Position numbers and translations under genes: made by a program
Notes under the pieces: model-generated
What the model was told of the DNA's origin: nothing
Seen by the model: the letters and a program-made list of their open reading frames with translations, nothing else
The model's database searches: none
Source of the DNA: Streptomyces sp. HUAS YS2
Lineage (GTDB): Bacteria > Actinomycetota > Actinomycetes > Streptomycetales > Streptomycetaceae
Reading direction: 5' to 3'
Assembly: GCF_033343995.1 (NCBI RefSeq)
Contig: NZ_CP137573.1
Span: 3,381,001 to 3,445,000 of the forward strand
Length of the DNA stretch: 64,000 nt
Shown: piece by piece, positions 40,264 through 52,029 of the stretch
Layout: every line of letters starts with the position of its first letter
How positions within the stretch are numbered: the first letter of the stretch is position 1

Positions 40264-41823
40264 TCAGAAGAGGCCGATCGCCGCGAAGCGGAGCGCGAAC
40301 TGCGGGTAGCCCGACAGGACGACGCCCGCCAGGGCCGTCAGCACGATCGCCAGGGTCACGGGGGCCGGGACCCGGTGCCGGACCGGCTCGCCCTCGGGCG
40401 CCCGGAACAGGACGGCCGTCCACCGCAGGTAGTAGTACAGGCCGATCACGACGTTGACGCCCATGACGACCGCCAGCCAGCCGAGGCCCGCGTCCACCGC
40501 CGCGGAGAAGACCGTCACCTTGGCGAAGAGGCCGATGATACCGGGCGGCAGACCCGCCAGATTGAGCAGGAAGAAGCCGAGCACGAGCGCGACGACCGGG
40601 GCGGCGGCGTACAGACCGCGGTAGTCCGCGATCCGGTTCTCCGGGTGCGTGCGGCCGACCAGGGCGACGACGGCGAACGCGCCGAGGTTCACGACGGCGT
40701 ACATCACGGCGTACGCGACGGTCGCGCCGATCTGGTCGTCGCTGGTGTACGCGGCGGCCGCGATCGGCACCAGCAGGTAGCCCGCCTGGGCGACGGAGGA
40801 CCAGGCGAGCAGCCGCACCGCGCTCCCCGGCCGGTCGGCCGCCTGGCGCAGCGCGCCCACGTTGCCGACCGTCATGGTCAGCGCGGCAAGCACGGCCAGG
40901 GCCGGGCCCCACACGTCGGCGTACGTCGGGAAGGCGACGACGGTGACCAGGATCAGGCCGGTGAAGCCGACCGCCTTGCCGACCACGGAGAGGTACGCGG
41001 CGACCGGCAGCGGGGCGCCGACGTAGGTGTCCGGGACCCAGAAGTGGAACGGTACGGCCGCTGTCTTGAAGGCGAAGCCGACCAGGGTCAGCACGACGCC
41101 GGTCTGGGCGAGGACGTCCAGCTGCCCGGGGACGTCGTCGAGCCGGTGGGCCAGCTCGGTCAGGTGCAGGGTGCCGGTCGCGGCGTACACGAAGCTGACG
41201 CCGAGCAGGGTGACGGCGGTGGCGGTGACCGAGGAGAGGAAGAACTTCAGCGCCGCCTCGCTCGACATCCGGTCCCCGCGCCGCAGGCCGACCAGCGCGA
41301 AGGCAGGCAGCGAGGCCACTTCGAGGGCGACGACGAGGGTGGCGAGGTCGCGGGAGGCGGGCAGCAGCGCCGCGCCGGCGGCCGAGGACAGCAGCAGGAA
41401 CCAGTACTCGCCGGCCGGCAGCCTCGCCTCCGAACCCTTCGCGTCGGAGGCCTTCGTGTCGGGGAGCGAGAGCAGGGCGGTGACGAACGCGCCGCCGAGC
41501 ACCAGGAACTGGATGACCAGGGTGAACCGGTCGGCGGTGTAGCTGCACGCCTGCACGTCGGTGGTGAGGCAGAAGGTCGAGCGGTCCGCCGCGCGCAGCG
41601 GCAGCAGGAGCACGATCGAGGCGGCCAGGCCGGCGATCGCGGTCCAGCCGAGCAGCTGCTTGCGCGCCGCCGGGACGAACAGGTCGGCGACGAGGACGAC
41701 CAGGGCGACGAGGGCGACCAGGGTCGGCGGCGCGATCGCGAGCCAGTCGACGGACTGGACGAGGCTCGCGTCGGCCGCCTGCGTGAGGCCTGCGGCGGAC
41801 TGGGTCGCGGCGGTTGGGGTCAC
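40264..41823 (-). CDS. nuoN: NADH-quinone oxidoreductase subunit N
   Basis: NuoN is one of three antiporter-like proton-pumping subunits of complex I. The 519-residue protein has about fourteen membrane helices, with the conserved lysine segment FKTAAVPFHFWVPDTYVGAP and EVASLPAFALVGL. The GTG at 41823 overlaps the nuoM stop by 4 bp. It is the last gene of the nuo operon. Confidence 0.94.
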   Translation of the reverse strand: MTPTAATQSAAGLTQAADASLVQSVDWLAIAPPTLVALVALVVLVADLFVPAARKQLLGWTAIAGLAASIVLLLPLRAADRSTFCLTTDVQACSYTADRFTLVIQFLVLGGAFVTALLSLPDTKASDAKGSEARLPAGEYWFLLLSSAAGAALLPASRDLATLVVALEVASLPAFALVGLRRGDRMSSEAALKFFLSSVTATAVTLLGVSFVYAATGTLHLTELAHRLDDVPGQLDVLAQTGVVLTLVGFAFKTAAVPFHFWVPDTYVGAPLPVAAYLSVVGKAVGFTGLILVTVVAFPTYADVWGPALAVLAALTMTVGNVGALRQAADRPGSAVRLLAWSSVAQAGYLLVPIAAAAYTSDDQIGATVAYAVMYAVVNLGAFAVVALVGRTHPENRIADYRGLYAAAPVVALVLGFFLLNLAGLPPGIIGLFAKVTVFSAAVDAGLGWLAVVMGVNVVIGLYYYLRWTAVLFRAPEGEPVRHRVPAPVTLAIVLTALAGVVLSGYPQFALRFAAIGLF

Positions 41824-43397
41824 TGCTTGCCTCCGGCGAGGAGCTGCTGCACGGCCGGGTCGGTGAGGCCGAGGAGGACCGCGGGCCAGAGGCCGGCGAC
41901 GACGGTGAGGGCGACGAGGGGCGTCCAGGCGGCGAACTCGTACCCCTGGACGTCGGCGATCCGCGCCTCGCCCGCGGGCCGCGCGCCGCCCATGCAGACG
42001 CGGCGGACGACGAGGAGGAGGTACGCGGCGGTGAGCAGGGTGCCGAAGGCGCCGATCGCCATGAACGTGAGGAACGCGGGGCGGCTGAGGCCCGCGGCCG
42101 GTTCGAAGGCGCCGAACAGCGCCAGCATCTCGCCCCAGAAGCCGGCCAGGCCGGGCAGTCCGAGGGAGGCGACGGCGGCGAAGGCGAGCAGTCCGCCGAG
42201 GCGCGGGGCGCGGCCGTAGAGGGCGGCGCCGGTGGCGCCGGCGAGGGTGTCGAGGTCGGCCGTGCCGTAGCGGTCCTTCAACGCGCCGACCAGGAAGAAC
42301 AGCAGGCCGGTGATGAGGCCGTGGGCGATGTTCGCGAACAGCGCGCCGTTGACGCCGGTGGGGGTCATGGTCGCGATGCCGAGGAGTACGAAGCCCATGT
42401 GGCCGACGGACGAGTACGCGATGAGGCGCTTGAGGTCGCCCTTGTTGCCGGGCTTCGCGAGGGCGAGGCAGGCGAGCGATCCGTAGACGATGCCGGCGAC
42501 GGCGAAGGCGGCGAGGTACGGGGCGAAGACCCGCATGCCGTCCGGGGCGATCGGGAGGACGATCCGGACGAACCCGTACGTACCCATCTTCAGCAGCACG
42601 CCGGCGAGGAGCACGGAGCCGACGGTCGGGGCGGCGGTGTGGGCGTCCGGGAGCCAGCTGTGCAGCGGCCACATCGGGGTCTTCACGGCGAGCCCGATCC
42701 CGATCGCCAGAACGGCGATGACCTGCACGGACGTGGTCAGCCCACGGCCGTTGTCAGTGGCCAGTGCCACCATGTCGAACGTGCCCGCCTTCAGTCCGAT
42801 GAGGAGCAGGCCGAGCAGCATCACGACCGAACCGAGCAGCGTGAAGAGGATGAACTTCCAGGCGGCGGCCTGCCGCCCCGCACCGCCCCAGCGGGCGATC
42901 AGGAAGTACATCGGGACGAGCACCATCTCGAAGGCCAGGAAGAACAGCACGAGATCGAGGACGGCGAAGGTCGCCAGCGTGCCGGACTCGAGGACGAGGA
43001 GCAGCGCGACGAAGCCCCTGGGGGACGGGCCCGCGGGCATCTTGAAGTAGCTGTAGAGCGCGCAGAGGAACGTCAGCAGCGCGGTCATGACCAGCAGGGG
43101 GAGGGAGATGCCGTCGACACCGAGGTGGATCCGCACGTCGAGTGCGGGGATCCACTTGATGTCCGTCGTGGCCTGCATCCTCGACGGCTGGTCGTGGTCG
43201 AAGCCGAGCGCGAGGACGATCGCGGCGGCCAGGATCACGGCGGTGACCGTCACGCCGTGGCGGAGCACGGCCTGGTCCGGGGACTTCCCCTTCAGCCCGG
43301 GCGGGGCCGGCAGGAGAGCCGCGGCGGCGCCGAGGAGCGGGCCGGCGACGATCAATGCGAGAAGGAACTGCATCACGGATTCGCTGATATCGATCAC
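41820..43397 (-). CDS. nuoM: NADH-quinone oxidoreductase subunit M
   Basis: NuoM is a second antiporter-like subunit. The 525-residue product has fourteen or so helices, with the conserved MYFLIARWGG, FLAFEMVLVPMYF and VKTPMWPLHSWLPDAHTAAP (with the key Lys), and YGSLACLALAKPGNKGDLKR. It begins at GTG 43397, two bases after the nuoL stop; the internal ATG at 43373 (MQFLLALIVAGPLLG) is an alternative. Confidence 0.94.
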   Translation of the reverse strand: MIDISESVMQFLLALIVAGPLLGAAAALLPAPPGLKGKSPDQAVLRHGVTVTAVILAAAIVLALGFDHDQPSRMQATTDIKWIPALDVRIHLGVDGISLPLLVMTALLTFLCALYSYFKMPAGPSPRGFVALLLVLESGTLATFAVLDLVLFFLAFEMVLVPMYFLIARWGGAGRQAAAWKFILFTLLGSVVMLLGLLLIGLKAGTFDMVALATDNGRGLTTSVQVIAVLAIGIGLAVKTPMWPLHSWLPDAHTAAPTVGSVLLAGVLLKMGTYGFVRIVLPIAPDGMRVFAPYLAAFAVAGIVYGSLACLALAKPGNKGDLKRLIAYSSVGHMGFVLLGIATMTPTGVNGALFANIAHGLITGLLFFLVGALKDRYGTADLDTLAGATGAALYGRAPRLGGLLAFAAVASLGLPGLAGFWGEMLALFGAFEPAAGLSRPAFLTFMAIGAFGTLLTAAYLLLVVRRVCMGGARPAGEARIADVQGYEFAAWTPLVALTVVAGLWPAVLLGLTDPAVQQLLAGGKQ

Positions 43398-43400
43398 GGC

Positions 43401-45380
43401 TCACGATCCGGCGTTGACGTTGGCAAGGACGACGGCGGTGATCGCCAGGACCACGGAACCGGCGAGCAGGACGCTCAGGTAGGTCTGCACGTTTCCGGTC
43501 TGGGCGCGGCGGACCAGCCACCCCAGGCCCTTGGTGCCGCTGCCCGCGCCGCTGACGTACGTGTCGACGACCTCGCGGTCCAGGAAGCGGACCAGGCCGG
43601 CCGCGGCGACGACGGGGCGGACGAACAGGCGGTCGTACACGGCGTCGAGGTGGAAGCCGGCGGCGGCGTGGCGGTGCAGCGGGCCGAGGAGCAGCCGGCC
43701 GGGGTCGGCGGGGTCCTCGGACGGGTGCGGCAGGTGCAGGGCCTCGGCCTCGACCTGACCGGCCTCGGCGTCGGGGTGCGCGACGGTCGCGGCGAGCGCG
43801 GGGGCGGGCGCCTTGGCCCGGAGGGTGTTCCACACCGCGTACGTGATCACCGCGCCGACGAGGGCGACGCCGGTGCCGAGCACCGCGGTGGTGACGGTCG
43901 GGGTGAGCGCGTGCCCGTCGAACCAGTCGTCGAGGTACGCGACGGTCAGCCCGAACCCGAGGGACGGGACGGCCAGCACCCACAGGACGGCGTTCATGGT
44001 GATCGGCTGGCGGCCGTGATCCGGGGCCTCGGCGCCGCGGCCGCGGAAGGCGAGCAGCCAGAGGCGCATCGCGTAGGCGGCGGTGAGGAGGGCGGTGACG
44101 AGGGCGGCGATCAGGACGATCCAGCCGGCCCCGGCGGGGGCGACGGTGCGGTCGCCGAGCGCGGTGTGCTCGGCGGCCACCAGGACGGCTTCCTTGGAGA
44201 AGAAGCCGGCGAACGGCGGGATCGCGGCGAGCGCGAGCAGGGCGACGGTCATCGTCCAGTACGCGTCCGGGATCCGCTTGGCCAGCCCGTCCATCCGGGA
44301 CATCGCCGCGAGCGAGTTCGTGCCGGCCGCGTGGATGACCACACCGGCGGCGAGGAACAGCAGGGCCTTGAACGCGCCGTGCGAGAGGAGGTGGAAGACG
44401 GCCGCTCCGCGGTCCCCGACGGCCAGTGCGCCAGCCATGTAGCCGAGCTGGCCGATGGTCGAGTAGGCGAGGACGCGCTTGATGTCGTCCTGGGCGAGCG
44501 CGGCGAGCGCCGAGCCGGTCATCGTCACGGCGGCCATCACGGCGAGCACGGTCAGCGCGGCGGCGGAGGCGGCGAAGACCGGCAGCAGCCGGGCCACGAA
44601 ATAGATACCGGCGGCGACCATCGTCGCGGCGTGGATGAGCGCCGAGACGGGGGTGGGGCCGGCCATCGCGTCGGGGAGCCAGGTGTGCAGCGGGAACTGC
44701 GCCGACTTGCCGGCCACGCCGGCCAGCAGGAGCAGCGCGACCAGGGTCGGGTGGTCGAGCCCGCCGGTGGCGACGGAGCCGAGGATCCCGGTGATCCGGA
44801 ACGTGCCGGCGTCCGTGGCGAGCGCGAACAGGCCGATCAGGAAGGGGACGTCGCCGAGCTTGGTGACCAGGAAGGCCTTCAGGGACGCGGAGCGCGCCTC
44901 GGGGGTCTCCCAGTAGTGGCCGACGAGGAAGTACGAGCAGATGCCCATGATCTCCCAGCCGACCAGGAGCACCATCAGGTCGCCGGAGTAGACGACCAGC
45001 AGCATCGCGGAGGTGAAGAGCGAGACGAGCGCCGCGTACGACGGGTAGCGCGGGTCGTGACGGAGGTAGCCGGTCGAGTAGACCTGCACGCAGGTCGCGA
45101 CGAGGCCGACGAGTACCGCAACCAGGGCGGCGAAGCCGTCGATGTACAGGGCCAGGTCGATCGGGACGGAGCCGGTCGGGGTGAGTTCGGTGGACGCGAC
45201 GATGGGCCTCCCACCGCCCTGGCGTCCCGCGACGACGGCGGCGAGGACGAACGCGGCGAACGTCGGGAGGACGGCGAGGGGCCGGACCATTCCGGGCGCG
45301 GTCCGGCCGAGGAGCAGGCCGGCGACGGCGCCGAGGAAGGGAAGCAGGGGGACGAGGACGGCGAGGGTCGTCGTGGTCAC
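43401..45380 (-). CDS. nuoL: NADH-quinone oxidoreductase subunit L
   Basis: NuoL is the distal antiporter-like subunit, with the long lateral helix. The 659-residue protein carries [40 protein letters not shown] and [18 protein letters not shown], all conserved family segments. The C terminus has the expected extra helices (LNV-type tail [20 protein letters not shown]). GTG 45380 overlaps the nuoK stop by 4 bp. Confidence 0.95.
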   Translation of the reverse strand: MTTTTLAVLVPLLPFLGAVAGLLLGRTAPGMVRPLAVLPTFAAFVLAAVVAGRQGGGRPIVASTELTPTGSVPIDLALYIDGFAALVAVLVGLVATCVQVYSTGYLRHDPRYPSYAALVSLFTSAMLLVVYSGDLMVLLVGWEIMGICSYFLVGHYWETPEARSASLKAFLVTKLGDVPFLIGLFALATDAGTFRITGILGSVATGGLDHPTLVALLLLAGVAGKSAQFPLHTWLPDAMAGPTPVSALIHAATMVAAGIYFVARLLPVFAASAAALTVLAVMAAVTMTGSALAALAQDDIKRVLAYSTIGQLGYMAGALAVGDRGAAVFHLLSHGAFKALLFLAAGVVIHAAGTNSLAAMSRMDGLAKRIPDAYWTMTVALLALAAIPPFAGFFSKEAVLVAAEHTALGDRTVAPAGAGWIVLIAALVTALLTAAYAMRLWLLAFRGRGAEAPDHGRQPITMNAVLWVLAVPSLGFGLTVAYLDDWFDGHALTPTVTTAVLGTGVALVGAVITYAVWNTLRAKAPAPALAATVAHPDAEAGQVEAEALHLPHPSEDPADPGRLLLGPLHRHAAAGFHLDAVYDRLFVRPVVAAAGLVRFLDREVVDTYVSGAGSGTKGLGWLVRRAQTGNVQTYLSVLLAGSVVLAITAVVLANVNAGS

Positions 45381-45730
45381 GCGGCGGCCTCCGCCTTCTC
45401 GTCACCGGCCGCGGGGGCCTGGTCGGTCTCGGCGTTGTCACGGAGCCGGTCGACGTCCGAGGTGCCGCGGTTGCGGTACACCATCAGGACGATCGCGAGA
45501 CCGATGCCGATCTCCGCGGCGGCGATGGCGATGGTGAACAGAGTGAGGGCCTGGCCGGCGTGCAGGGTGTCGCGGAGCCAGACGTCGAAGGCGACCAGGT
45601 TGAGGTTGACGGCGTTGAGCATCAGCTCGACGGACATCAGGACCAGGATCGCGTTGCGCCGGGCGAGGACGCCGTAGAGGCCGACGGAGAAGAGCAGGGC
45701 GGCCAGGACGGCGGGGTAGGCGAGGTGCAT
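45377..45730 (-). CDS. nuoK: NADH-quinone oxidoreductase subunit K
   Basis: NuoK is a small three-helix subunit of the membrane arm with two conserved glutamates ([19 protein letters not shown] and [18 protein letters not shown]). The 117-residue product is a little longer than usual because of an acidic tail ([20 protein letters not shown]). ATG 45730 overlaps the nuoJ stop (TGATG). Confidence 0.95.
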   Translation of the reverse strand: MHLAYPAVLAALLFSVGLYGVLARRNAILVLMSVELMLNAVNLNLVAFDVWLRDTLHAGQALTLFTIAIAAAEIGIGLAIVLMVYRNRGTSDVDRLRDNAETDQAPAAGDEKAEAAA

Positions 45731-46281
45731 CAGCGCGAGTCCTCCTTGTCGCCCTTGCGGGACAGCACGATCGCGCCGACCAGGGCGGCGAGGAGCAGGA
45801 CGGAGAGCGCCTCGAAGGGCAGCACCCAGTGCCGGAAGAGGAATTCGCCAGACACCTTGGTGGAGCCCTGGGCGGGGCCGTCCAGGTCGATCCAGGTGGT
45901 GCGGAACGCGTCGACGACCACCCAGACCAGGGCGCCCGCGGCGGCGACCGCGACCGCGAGGGCGGCCGGGCGGTTGCCGGAGTCGGCGTCCGGGGAGCGG
46001 CCGATCGGCGCCTTGGTGAGCATCAGACCGAACAGGAGGAGCACGACGACGGAACCGACGTAGATCAGCACCTGGACCCAGGCGATGAACTCCGCGGTGA
46101 GCAGCAGGTACTCGACGGCGAGCCCGCCGAGCGCCACGACCAGCCAGAGCGCGGCGTGCACGAGCTGGCGGGTGGTGACGGTGACGAGGGCCGCGCCGAG
46201 GGTGGCGAGGCCGACGAGGACGAAGGCGATCTCGACGCCGGTGGGCGACATGAAGCCGGGGTGGGCGGCGGCGAGGATCAC
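45730..46281 (-). CDS. nuoJ: NADH-quinone oxidoreductase subunit J
   Basis: NuoJ is a membrane-arm subunit that forms part of the proton path. The 183-residue protein has five helices ([60 protein letters not shown] with the family signature [11 protein letters not shown]). GTG 46281 overlaps the nuoI stop by 4 bp. Confidence 0.94.
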   Translation of the reverse strand: MILAAAHPGFMSPTGVEIAFVLVGLATLGAALVTVTTRQLVHAALWLVVALGGLAVEYLLLTAEFIAWVQVLIYVGSVVVLLLFGLMLTKAPIGRSPDADSGNRPAALAVAVAAAGALVWVVVDAFRTTWIDLDGPAQGSTKVSGEFLFRHWVLPFEALSVLLLAALVGAIVLSRKGDKEDSR

Positions 46282-46892
46282 TGCGCGTCCCCCTCGGCCG
46301 AGGTCTCGGCGGCGGCCTGGGCCGCTGCCGCCTTCTCGACGGCCTTGCGGGCGGCGGCGATCTCCTTGGGCTCCTCCGCGCGCGGGTCGAGCGCGGGCGG
46401 CTCCGGGACGGTCCACATCCACTCGCGCAGCTTGTCGCGCTCGTGGGTGAGCTCGTGGATGTCCGTCTCCGCGTACTCGAACTCCGGCGACCAGAACAGC
46501 GCGTCGAAGGGACAGACCTCGATGCAGATACCGCAGTACATGCAGAGCGAGAAGTCGATGGCGAAGCGGTCGAGGACGTTGCGGCTGCGCTCGCGGCCGC
46601 CGGGGGCCGCGGGCGGCACCGTCTCCTTGTGGGAGTCGATGTAGATGCACCAGTCCGGGCACTCGCGGGCGCAGAGCATGCAGACCGTGCAGTTCTCCTC
46701 GAACAGCCCGATCACGCCGCGGGTGCGCGGCGGGAGTTCGGGCTGGACGTCCGGGTACTGCGCGGTGACGGTCTTCTTCGTCATCGTCCGCAGGGTGACG
46801 GCGAGGCCCTTGGCGAGGCCGGAGCCGGGGAACGAACGGGGCCGCCCGGAGGGCGTCGTTGAGGAGCGGTGGTCGGGCGACGGGTTGGGCAT
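46278..46892 (-). CDS. nuoI: NADH-quinone oxidoreductase subunit I (two [4Fe-4S] ferredoxin-type)
   Basis: NuoI carries clusters N6a and N6b that pass electrons toward the quinone. The 204-residue protein has two complete motifs, [12 protein letters not shown] and [12 protein letters not shown]. The N terminus ([20 protein letters not shown]) and the Ala/Glu-rich C-terminal tail are extensions over the usual size. In a partial complex I without NuoEFG, this subunit could accept electrons from a soluble ferredoxin. ATG 46892 overlaps the nuoH stop. Confidence 0.95.
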   Translation of the reverse strand: MPNPSPDHRSSTTPSGRPRSFPGSGLAKGLAVTLRTMTKKTVTAQYPDVQPELPPRTRGVIGLFEENCTVCMLCARECPDWCIYIDSHKETVPPAAPGGRERSRNVLDRFAIDFSLCMYCGICIEVCPFDALFWSPEFEYAETDIHELTHERDKLREWMWTVPEPPALDPRAEEPKEIAAARKAVEKAAAAQAAAETSAEGDAQ

Positions 46893-47860
46893 TACTGGAT
46901 CGCCACCTTCACGATGCCGGTGAGCGCGATCTGCGCGAGGGCGAGCGGGACGAGGGTCGTCCAGGCGAGCTTCTGCAGCTGGTCCTCGCGGAGTCGCGGG
47001 TAGGACACCCGCAGCCAGATCACGACGAACGCGAGGACGGCGGTCTTCAGCAGGGTCCAGAGCCAGCCGAGGCCGTCGTCCCCGAACGGACTGTGCCAGC
47101 CGCCGAGGAACAGGACGGTGGTCAGACCGCACAGGACGACGATGCCGGCGTACTCGGCGAGCAGGAACAGCGCGAAGCGCAGACCGGTGTACTCGGTGTA
47201 CGCGCCGAAGATGATCTCCGAGTCGGCGACGGGCATGTCGAACGGCGGCCGCTGGAGCTCGGCGAGGCCGGCCACGAAGAACACCAGCGCGCCGGTGATC
47301 TGCCAGGGCAGCCACCACCACTCGAAGGCGTTCAGGATGCCGGGCAGGCTGACGGTGCCGGCGGCCATCGCGACGGACGCGGCGGCGAGCAGCATCGGCA
47401 GCTCGTACGCGAGCAGCTGGGCGGCGCTGCGGAGGGCGCCGAGCAGCGAGAACTTGTTGGCGGACGCCCAGCCGGCCATGAGGCTGCCGAGCACGCCGAC
47501 GCCCATCACGGCGAGCACGAAGAAGATGCCCGCGTCGACGATCTGGCCGACGGCGCCCTCGCTCGGGCCGATCGGGATCGCGACGAGGACGAGGAGGTAC
47601 GGGAGCAGGGCGACGGCCGGCGCGAGCTGGAAGATGCGGCGGTCCGCGTCCTTCGGGACCACGTCCTCCTTCTGCGCGAACTTCACGCCGTCCGCGACGA
47701 GCTGCGCCCACCCGTGGAACCCGCCCGCGTACATGGGCCCGAGCCGGCCCTGCATGTGCGCCATCACCTTGTGCTCGGTCTGCCCGACGACCAGCGGCAG
47801 CACGAGGAACACGGCGAAGACGACAAGCAGCCGAAGCGCGACGTCGAGTGCGTCATTCAC
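46892..47860 (-). CDS. nuoH: NADH-quinone oxidoreductase subunit H
   Basis: NuoH forms the quinone chamber floor with NuoB and NuoD and links redox chemistry to proton pumping. The 322-residue protein has about eight helices and the signatures [38 protein letters not shown] and [22 protein letters not shown] 47860 overlaps the nuoC stop by 4 bp. The absence of nuoD between nuoC and nuoH is notable because these subunits normally act together. Confidence 0.95.
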   Translation of the reverse strand: MNDALDVALRLLVVFAVFLVLPLVVGQTEHKVMAHMQGRLGPMYAGGFHGWAQLVADGVKFAQKEDVVPKDADRRIFQLAPAVALLPYLLVLVAIPIGPSEGAVGQIVDAGIFFVLAVMGVGVLGSLMAGWASANKFSLLGALRSAAQLLAYELPMLLAAASVAMAAGTVSLPGILNAFEWWWLPWQITGALVFFVAGLAELQRPPFDMPVADSEIIFGAYTEYTGLRFALFLLAEYAGIVVLCGLTTVLFLGGWHSPFGDDGLGWLWTLLKTAVLAFVVIWLRVSYPRLREDQLQKLAWTTLVPLALAQIALTGIVKVAIQ

Positions 47861-49262
47861 GCGGGTTCGCCTCCGGCGGGGGGTGGGGTGGTGGACGGGG
47901 GTTCGTCGGCGTCGGGCTCGGGCGCGGGCTCGGGAGCCGGCGCGGGCTCGGCTTCCGGCTCGGCGGCGGGGGCCACCGGGGCCGCGTCGGGCGCGGGCAC
48001 CGCCTCGGGCGCGGGTTCGGCGGCCGGGGCCGCCGGAGTCTCCGGCGTCGGCTCGGGTGCTGCGTCCGTGTCGGGCGCCTGCTTCGCCGCCGGGGCGGGT
48101 GCGGCGCTGGGAGCGCTGTCCGGCGTGGGAGGCGCGGCCGCAGGCTCGGCGCCCGGGGTCGGCGTCGGGGCTCCGGCCGCGTCGGGCTTCGGCTTGCCCG
48201 CCGGCTCGTCGAAGGCCGGGCGGGCGTGGTGCCAGGGCGCGTCGGAGCTGCGGGTGCGCGGCGCGGCCGCAGCGGGCTCCGCCGCCGGGGCCGGGGCTTC
48301 GCTCGCCGCGGGCGCGTCCGCGTCCCGCCGGCTCGCGGAGCGGCTGCGGCCCGGGCCGGCCGGAGACGCGGGCGTGGTACCGGCGGCATCGGCCGTGCCG
48401 TCCGCCGCCGGGGCCGCCTGGCTCGCCGAGCCGTCCGCCGCGGTACGGGAACGGCGCGCCGGAGCCGCCGAGCCCTCCGATGTCTGGCTCGCCGAGCCGC
48501 CGGCCGCCGTGCGGGCACGGCGGGCCGGGGGTGCTGCCCCCTCCGCCGCCGGGGTCTCCGCCGCCTGGCTGGCCGAGCCCTCGCCCGCCGTGCGGGCGCG
48601 GCGGACCGGGCGGTCGCCTGCCGCGCGGGCGGCGCGGGCCGGGCGTTCGGGGGCAGGGGGGAGCTGGCCCTTGAGGGGGCCCCATTCGTTGGGGTCGGGG
48701 ACGCCCGGCGGGAGCATCTGGCGGCGCTTGGGGCCGCCGTGCTCGGATTCGCCCGGCTCCTTCGCGCCCGGCCACGCCTTCGCCACCCGCGCGGCCAGGA
48801 CGAAGTCCTTCCGCAGCGGGTGGCCCTCGAAGTTCTCCGGCAGCAGCAGGTGCACGAGGTTCGGGTGGTCCGTGAAGGTCACGCCGAACATCTCGTACGT
48901 CTCGCGCTCGTGCCAGGCCGCGCCCGCGTACACGTCCACCGCCGTCGGCAGCACCGCCGCGTCGTGCGGCACCGTCGTACGCACGAGCAGCCGCCGCACC
49001 CGGCCGCCCTCCAGCGCGGCCACGTGCGCGCAGATCCGGAAGCCGACGCCGGGCTCGTCGACCGCGCTCAGCCAGTCGAAGAACGTGCAGCCGAGTTGGT
49101 CCCGCGCGGTCGTCAGCGCCGTGATCCACGCGTCGGCCGACACGTCGACGGTCAGCAGGTCGTACGCCTGCTCCGCCGTCGCGTCCGGGCCGAAGACGTC
49201 GGTGACGGCGTCGGGGAGCGTGTCGTACGGGTTCGGGTTCGGGGTCGGGGTCGCAGTCGCGT

Positions 49263-49266
<4 letters not shown>
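47857..49266 (-). CDS. nuoC: NADH-quinone oxidoreductase subunit C with a long Pro/Ala-rich tail
   Basis: The first 200 residues are a normal NuoC domain: [60 protein letters not shown] and [16 protein letters not shown]. The remaining 270 residues (about 200-469) are low-complexity Ala/Pro/Glu/Arg with repeated units such as [20 protein letters not shown], with no known fold. It is not a NuoCD fusion. The GTG at 49266 overlaps the nuoB stop. The tail may be an unstructured interaction region; codon bias shows the frame is real. Confidence 0.9.
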
Positions 49267-49834
<568 letters not shown>

Positions 49835-49844
<10 letters not shown>

Positions 49845-50236
49845 GTCAGGACGCCCTTCTTGTACGCGTAGAGCAGTCCCACGGCCAGGAAGCCGAGGAA
49901 GATGAACATCTCGACGAGCGTCGTCGCGCCGTATCCCGCCGCGGCGAACACCGTCGCCCAGGGGAACAGGAAGATCGAGTCGACGGCGAAGATCACGTAG
50001 AGGAACGCGTAGACGTAGTAGCGGACCTGGGTGTGCGCCCAGCCCTCGCCCACCGGGTCGACGCCGCACTCGTACGTGAGCAGCTTCTCGGGTGTCGGCA
50101 CGACCGGCCGCAGCAACCGCCCCGCGCCAAAGGCGATCGCGACGAACAGCACGCCGAGCACGGCGAGCAGTCCCACGACCGAATAGCTTTCGAAGTAGTC
50201 CGCCGCGAGTACGGTCGACACGGTCGTCTCCGGCAC
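49835..50236 (-). CDS. nuoA: NADH-quinone oxidoreductase subunit A
   Basis: NuoA is a three-helix subunit of the membrane arm. The 133-residue protein has [20 protein letters not shown], the conserved [20 protein letters not shown] loop and [18 protein letters not shown]. The GTG at 50236 has GAGGGG upstream and fits the family better than the longer reading to 50278. It begins the operon nuoABCHIJKLMN, divergent from the kinase gene at 50439. Confidence 0.94.
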
Positions 50237-50364
50237 GTCCGCCCCTCGCTCCCTGCCCGTTCGACGATCTGTACGCACGGGAGTCTAGGCCCTGATAAGT
50301 ACACAGTAAGCAGCCGTGCCGCATGCCGGACGCCCCCCGGGACAACGGCCCCGTCACGAGGGGG

Positions 50365-50380
50365 CTGGGGTTATCCCCAG
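50365..50380 (+). promoter_or_regulatory. Palindrome upstream of sensor kinase 1
   Basis: CTGGGGTTATCCCCAG is a palindrome with a TTAT centre, 59 bases before the kinase start. The inner GGGGTTATCCCC recurs as its complement GGGGATAACCCC before the second kinase (52030-52041). Confidence 0.5.
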
Positions 50381-50438
50381 TCCCTTCGTACGAGGAACCC
50401 CATGGCATCGGGATCACCGGCCCGGCAGGCTGTTCGAC

Positions 50439-51650
50439 ATGAGCACCCGTACTGACGTCGAGGCCGACGTCCACGACGTCCACGACCGCCCGGCCGACGA
50501 CCGTCCGCCGCGCGCGCGGATCGCCGCACTCGACGGCGTGACCTGGCGCGAGGTCGCGTTCCTGCTGGCCAACCTGCCGGTCACGCTGATCGGGTTCGTG
50601 TACGTGGTGGTCACCGTGGTCGTCGGCGCCGGCCTCGCGGTGACGGTGATCGGGCTGCCGTGGCTGGCCCTGGGCCTCGCCGGTGCGCGCGGGCTCGGCC
50701 GTGCCGAGCGACGCCGGGCCCGGGCGCTGCTCGGGGTACGGGTGGACGAGCCGAGCCCGCTGCCGCGCAGCCGGGGCGGCGTGCTGGCGGCGATGTGGGC
50801 GCGGGTGAAGGACCCGGTGGCCTGGCGGACGGTGCTGTACGACTTCATCCGGCTGCCCTGGGGGATCCTGACGTTCACCCTCACACTGGTCTCGCTGGTG
50901 GTGCTCTGGCCGCTGCTGCCGGTGATCACCCGCGCCCTGTCGAACGTCGACCGGGCGCTGGTGCGCGGGCTGCTGTCCCCGTCCGACGAGCTGGAGCGGC
51001 GGATAGCCGAGCTGGAGTCGGACCGGGGCGTGGTCGTCGATACCGCCGCCGCCGACCTGCGCCGCATCGAGCGCGACCTGCACGACGGCGCGCAGGCCCG
51101 GCTCGTCGCCCTGGCGATGGGTCTCGGTCTCGCGAAGGAGAAGCTCCTGGAGGACCCGGAGGCGGCCGCGACGATGGTGGACGAGGCGCACGGCGAGGTG
51201 AAGCTGGCGCTCCAGGAGCTGCGCGACCTGGCCCGCGGCATCCACCCGGCGGTCCTGACGGACCGCGGCCTCGACGCGGCACTGTCCTCGGTCGCGGCCC
51301 GGTGCACGGTCCCGGTCAAGGTGAGCGTCGACCTGGACGTGCGGCCGGCGGAGGCGATCGAGGGGATCGCGTACTTCACCGTCTCGGAGCTGCTGCAGAA
51401 CGTCTCCAAGCACGCGCGGGCGCGCAGCGCGTCCGTGGAGGTGTGGCGGACGTCGGACCGGCTGCTGCTGCAGGTCTCGGACGACGGGCGCGGCGGCGCC
51501 CGGCTCGACGCGGGCTCCGGTCTGAGGGGCCTGGCGGAGCGGCTGGGCGCGGTGGACGGCGTGTTCGTGGTGGCCTCGCCGGAGGGCGAGGGGACGACGG
51601 TGACGGCGGAACTGCCCTGGCGCCCGAGACAGACCACGACCCGCACCTGA
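50439..51650 (+). CDS. Sensor histidine kinase 1 (HisKA_3 type)
   Basis: The 403-residue protein has four membrane helices in an N-terminal sensor region ([56 protein letters not shown]), then the H-box [20 protein letters not shown] with the phosphorylated His, and an HATPase domain ([40 protein letters not shown]). It should signal to the LuxR-type regulator at 53596. ATG 50439 is the family-like start. It is closely similar to kinase 2 downstream, so the pair arose by duplication. Confidence 0.9.
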   Translation: MSTRTDVEADVHDVHDRPADDRPPRARIAALDGVTWREVAFLLANLPVTLIGFVYVVVTVVVGAGLAVTVIGLPWLALGLAGARGLGRAERRRARALLGVRVDEPSPLPRSRGGVLAAMWARVKDPVAWRTVLYDFIRLPWGILTFTLTLVSLVVLWPLLPVITRALSNVDRALVRGLLSPSDELERRIAELESDRGVVVDTAAADLRRIERDLHDGAQARLVALAMGLGLAKEKLLEDPEAAATMVDEAHGEVKLALQELRDLARGIHPAVLTDRGLDAALSSVAARCTVPVKVSVDLDVRPAEAIEGIAYFTVSELLQNVSKHARARSASVEVWRTSDRLLLQVSDDGRGGARLDAGSGLRGLAERLGAVDGVFVVASPEGEGTTVTAELPWRPRQTTTRT

Positions 51651-51764
51651 CCGACCAGACGGGCCCACGCGGGCCTGCGCGGGGCCCCAAGCCCGCGCGG
51701 GCCCCGCCCCGGCCTCGCCCCAGGCGCTGGCCCAGGCCGGCGGCTGACCGGCCCGCGCCTGCCC

Positions 51765-51892
51765 CGGGCCGCACCTGGCCACCCGGCCCGCACCTGACCT
51801 CGGGCCGCACCTGGCCACCCGGCCCGCACCTGACCTCGGGCCGCACCTGGCCACCCGGCCCGCACCTGACCTCGGGCCGCGCCTGGCCGCGG
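51765..51892. repeat. Tandem 36-bp repeats between the kinases
   Basis: Three perfect 36-bp units stand head to tail at 51765-51800, 51801-51836 and 51837-51872, with a degenerate partial fourth to 51892. Each unit is two related 18-bp halves (GGCCGCACCTGGCCACC and GGCCCGCACCTGACCTC types). It sits in a 518-base gap with no gene of its own. Not CRISPR: there are no spacers. Confidence 0.9.
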
Positions 51893-51985
51893 CCCGGCCC
51901 CCGGCCCCGGCCCGCAGCCCCCGGACCGCGCGCCCCAGGCGCCCGCCTGCCGCGCCTCCCGCGCCACCAGGCGGGTCCCTACCCG

Positions 51986-52027
51986 CCCCAGCCCCAGCCC
52001 CAGCCCCAGCCCCAGCCCCAGCCCCAG
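51986..52027. repeat. Seven CCCCAG units
   Basis: CCCCAG is repeated seven times without interruption, then followed by GTGGGGATAACCCC. Such microsatellites slip in copy number; the spacer length to kinase 2 may vary between strains. Confidence 0.9.
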
Positions 52028-52029
52028 GT

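Noticed and set aside
41814..45677. 1287-residue open frame antisense to nuoN-nuoK
   Set aside because: It is a low-complexity complement of high-GC nuo genes whose families are clear on the other strand.
51765..51892. Possible CRISPR array from 36-bp repeats
   Set aside because: Units are directly abutting with no spacers, and no cas genes are present.
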